Positions 61,895 to 64,000 of a stretch of DNA of 64,000 nt are shown one piece after another. How positions within the stretch are numbered: the first letter of the stretch is position 1; the number at the start of each line of letters is the position of its first letter. The notes beneath the pieces were generated by a model that ran no database searches, was not told the DNA's origin, and saw only the letters and a program-made list of their open reading frames with translations. Origin of the DNA: CAVTWH01 sp963738365 (GTDB lineage Bacteria > Actinomycetota > Actinomycetes > Mycobacteriales > Micromonosporaceae); NCBI GenBank assembly GCA_963738365.1, contig CAVTWH010000007.1, forward strand, positions 620,001 through 684,000, in the 5' to 3' direction. The position numbers and the translations under genes were made by a program.

Positions 61895-63840
61895 TCAGAC
61901 CGCCGGCTTGACCGCCTGGTTGGCAGCGGGCGGGACGGTCTCCGGCTCGGGGCGGGCCAGCTCGCGGTACCGGTTGGTGATCGGCAGCCGGCGGTCCCGG
62001 CCGAACGCCTTGATGGAGATCTTGGTCCCCGGCGCCGACTGCCGGCGCTTGTACTCGGCCAGGTCCACCAGGCGCAGTACCCGGTCCACCAGGGCCGGGT
62101 CGTGGCCGGCGGCGACCAGCTCGTCCCGGCCGAGGTCGCCGTCGACGTAGCCGGCGAGGATGGCGTCGAGCAGGGCGTAGTCGGGCAGCGAGTCGCTGTC
62201 GAGCTGGTCCGGGCGCAGTTCGGCGCTGGGCGGCTTGGTGATCGAGTTCTCCGGGATCGGCGGGGCGTCGCCGCCCGGTCGGCCTGCGCGTTGCGCCAGG
62301 CGGCCAGCCGCCAGACCAGCGTCTTGGGGACGTCCTTGAGCGGGTTGAAGCCGCCCACCGAGTCGCCGTAGAGGGTGGAGTAGCCGACCGCCAGCTCGCT
62401 CTTGTTGCCGGTGGTGAGCACCAGGTGCCCCTCCTGGTTGGACAGCGCCATCAGGATCACCCCGCGTACCCGCGCCTGCAGGTTCTCCACCGCCAGGCCG
62501 GACAGGGTCATGTTGGCCAGGAAGGCGTCCACCATCGGCTGGATCGGTTGCTGGCGGTAGTCCAGCCCGGTGCGCTCGGCCAGCTCGGCGGCGTCGTCCC
62601 GGGAGTGCCCCGAGGAGTAGGCGCTGGGCATGGAGACGCCGACCACCTTGTCGGGGCCGATCGCGTCGCAGGCGATGGCGGCCACCACGCTGGAGTCGAT
62701 GCCGCCGGACAGGCCGAGCACGACCGAGGGGAAGCCGTTCTTGCCGACGTAGTCGCGCAGGCCCAGGACGAGTGCCTGCCAGACCTCGGCGTCGTCGGTG
62801 ATCCGCTCGACGATGCCGCCGACCGCGCGGGCGCCGGTGGGGCGGGGCAGCGCCGCGGTCACCCGTACCCGGTCGATGGTCATCTCGGCGTCGGTCAGCC
62901 GGAACCGGGGCGGTGGGCCGGCGTCGCTGTCCACCTCGTCGTCGAACGGCTCGCTCCACTCTCCGGCGGCGGCTGAGGTGACCGCGGCGTCCCGCTCGGC
63001 GGCGGCGAAGGCGGAGCCGGCGGCCAGCTCGTCGGCCGCGTCGGCGTCGTGGGCGGCGGGCAGGTCGAGGTCGTGGATGAGCAGGTGCTCGACGAACTGC
63101 GGGGCGCGGGCGAGCAGCTCGCCGCTGGCCGAGACGATCAGCGAGTCACCGTCGAAGACCAGCTCGTCCTGGCCGCCCACGGCGTTGACGTAGGCGACCG
63201 CCGCGCCGGCCTCGCGGGCCCGGCGGGCGGCCAGCGACAGCCGCACGTCGTCCTTGTTCAGCTCGTACGGCGAGGCGTTGATGTTGACGACCAGCCCCAC
63301 GCCGGCCCGCCGGGCCACCGCGAACGGCCCGCCGGCCTGCCAGATGTCCTCGCACACGGTCAGCGCCACGTCGACCTCGCCGAGGCGGACCACGGTGAGG
63401 GTGTCGCCGGGGACGAAGTAGCGGTCCTCGTCGAAGACGCCGTAGTTGGGCAGGTGGTGCTTGAAGTAGGTGGCCGCGACCCGACCGCCGTGCAGCACTG
63501 CGAGGGCGTTGCGGGGCCCCTTGCCGGGCTGCGCGTCGGAGCTGACCCGGGCCGGGCCGTCGGCGTCGAGGTAGCCGACGATGGTGGGAATTTCACCCAG
63601 CCCCTCGGCCGCGAGGTCGGCGGCGAGCTGGTGCAGCGCGGCGCGGGACGCGGCCACGAAGGACTCCCGGAAGACCAGGTCCTCGACGGGGTACCCGGTG
63701 AGTACCAGCTCCGGGAAGGCCACCAGGCTGGCGCCGGCCCGGGCCGCCCGGGCGGTCCAGGCGCGGACCAGGGCGGCGTTGTCGGCGATCGCGCCCACGG
63801 TCGGGTCGACCTGGGCCAGGGCGATGCGCAGTATCGGCAT
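61895..63840 (-). CDS. nadE: Glutamine-dependent NAD+ synthetase (one frame break)
   Basis: About 648 residues. Converts nicotinic acid adenine dinucleotide to NAD+. N-terminal nitrilase-type glutaminase: Glu in VAFPELVLTGYP, Lys in KHHLPNYGVFDEDRYFVPGD, Cys in DVALTVCEDIW. A linker contains an acidic insertion (HDADAADELAAGSAFAAAER). C-terminal synthetase: P-loop VVLGLSGGIDSSVVAAI, YSSGHSRDDAAELAERTGLD, LTTGNKSELAVGYSTLYGDS and GGFNPLKDVPKTLVWRLAAW. A break near 62285 precedes IPENSITKPPSAELRPDQLD and the end KRRQSAPGTKISIKAFGRDR. ATG start MPILRIALAQVDP is conserved. Confidence 0.93.
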
Positions 63841-64000
63841 GCCCCCATTGTCCCGCAGCCGCACCACAGCCGTACCGTTGGTCCCGCGATGATCCGGGGC
63901 GCACCCCGTGCGACCGGATGGCGTAACGTCTGTGTAACGACACCGGGAGAGACTTGGGCCGCAACCGGCCTGGTCGCACCCGTCAAGCCGTCTATCGGGA

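Noticed and set aside
63841..64000. A further gene at the right edge
   Set aside because: The 160 bp upstream of nadE show no frame with a ribosome site or family motif; it is probably the nadE promoter region.

Overview
The window is chromosomal DNA from a very GC-rich actinomycete, most likely Micromonosporaceae (Micromonospora-like). Support comes from strong G/C bias at third codon positions, many GTG starts and 4-base ATGA/GTGA gene overlaps. It also carries typical actinobacterial genes: DUF3052, an AhpE peroxiredoxin, the Nif3 / Zn-ribbon / RNase HI-phosphatase trio, an F420:NADPH oxidoreductase, and XRE-TPR regulators paired with flavoproteins. The assignment rests on gene content only.

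Layout. 1-10 kb: a secreted GH5-CBM2 cellulase running off the left edge, a small membrane protein and a DNA-binding protein, a fused branched-chain 2-oxoacid dehydrogenase E1, DUF3052, peroxiredoxin, tRNA-Val, a SigE-type sigma factor with a membrane partner, and an asparagine-synthetase-like protein that has lost key catalytic residues. 10.4-24.5 kb: a sugar-utilisation locus with LacI and ROK regulators, GH3, an ABC importer, GH31 alpha-xylosidase and GH42 beta-galactosidase. Two sites in it share the same inverted-repeat design. The enzyme set fits uptake and intracellular trimming of xyloglucan-type oligosaccharides, and the flanking secreted enzymes (GH5-CBM2, CE1-CBM2) fit a plant-cell-wall degrader. 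24.5-31 kb: a lipoprotein, a stand-alone primase-polymerase-like protein opposite an XRE-TPR regulator plus flavoprotein, then Nif3, Zn-ribbon protein and RNase HI/phosphatase. 31-37 kb: an ArsB-like permease, a DUF3311/sodium symporter pair, a CE1-CBM2 esterase and a TauE/SafE permease. Two arrays of one 17-bp repeat lie at the 3' ends of the esterase and TauE genes.

37.2-43.3 kb: the RNase P RNA gene (rnpB), an McrA-like HNH nuclease on a less GC-rich segment, a Nudix hydrolase, and a second XRE-TPR / 2H phosphoesterase / flavoprotein operon ending in two small cysteine-rich proteins. 43.3-54.5 kb: DUF4118 protein, APC-type permease, polysaccharide deacetylase, methyltransferase, DUF1254 protein, SPOR-like small protein, a 456-residue histone-H1-like protein, RNB ribonuclease and an acyl-CoA synthetase. 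54.5-64 kb: a secreted GH99-like protein with FN3 and two CBM32 domains, F420:NADPH oxidoreductase, a DHA2 efflux pump with a divergent TetR regulator, then panB, an ankyrin protein and nadE.

Quality caveat. Frame breaks cluster at about 4.1-4.2, 10.7-20.8, 26.7-30.5, 33.0-34.1 and 60.4-62.3 kb. They hit many unrelated genes whose domains are otherwise complete, while intervening genes are intact. Most are probably sequence or assembly errors, so I annotate these loci as whole genes and note the breaks.
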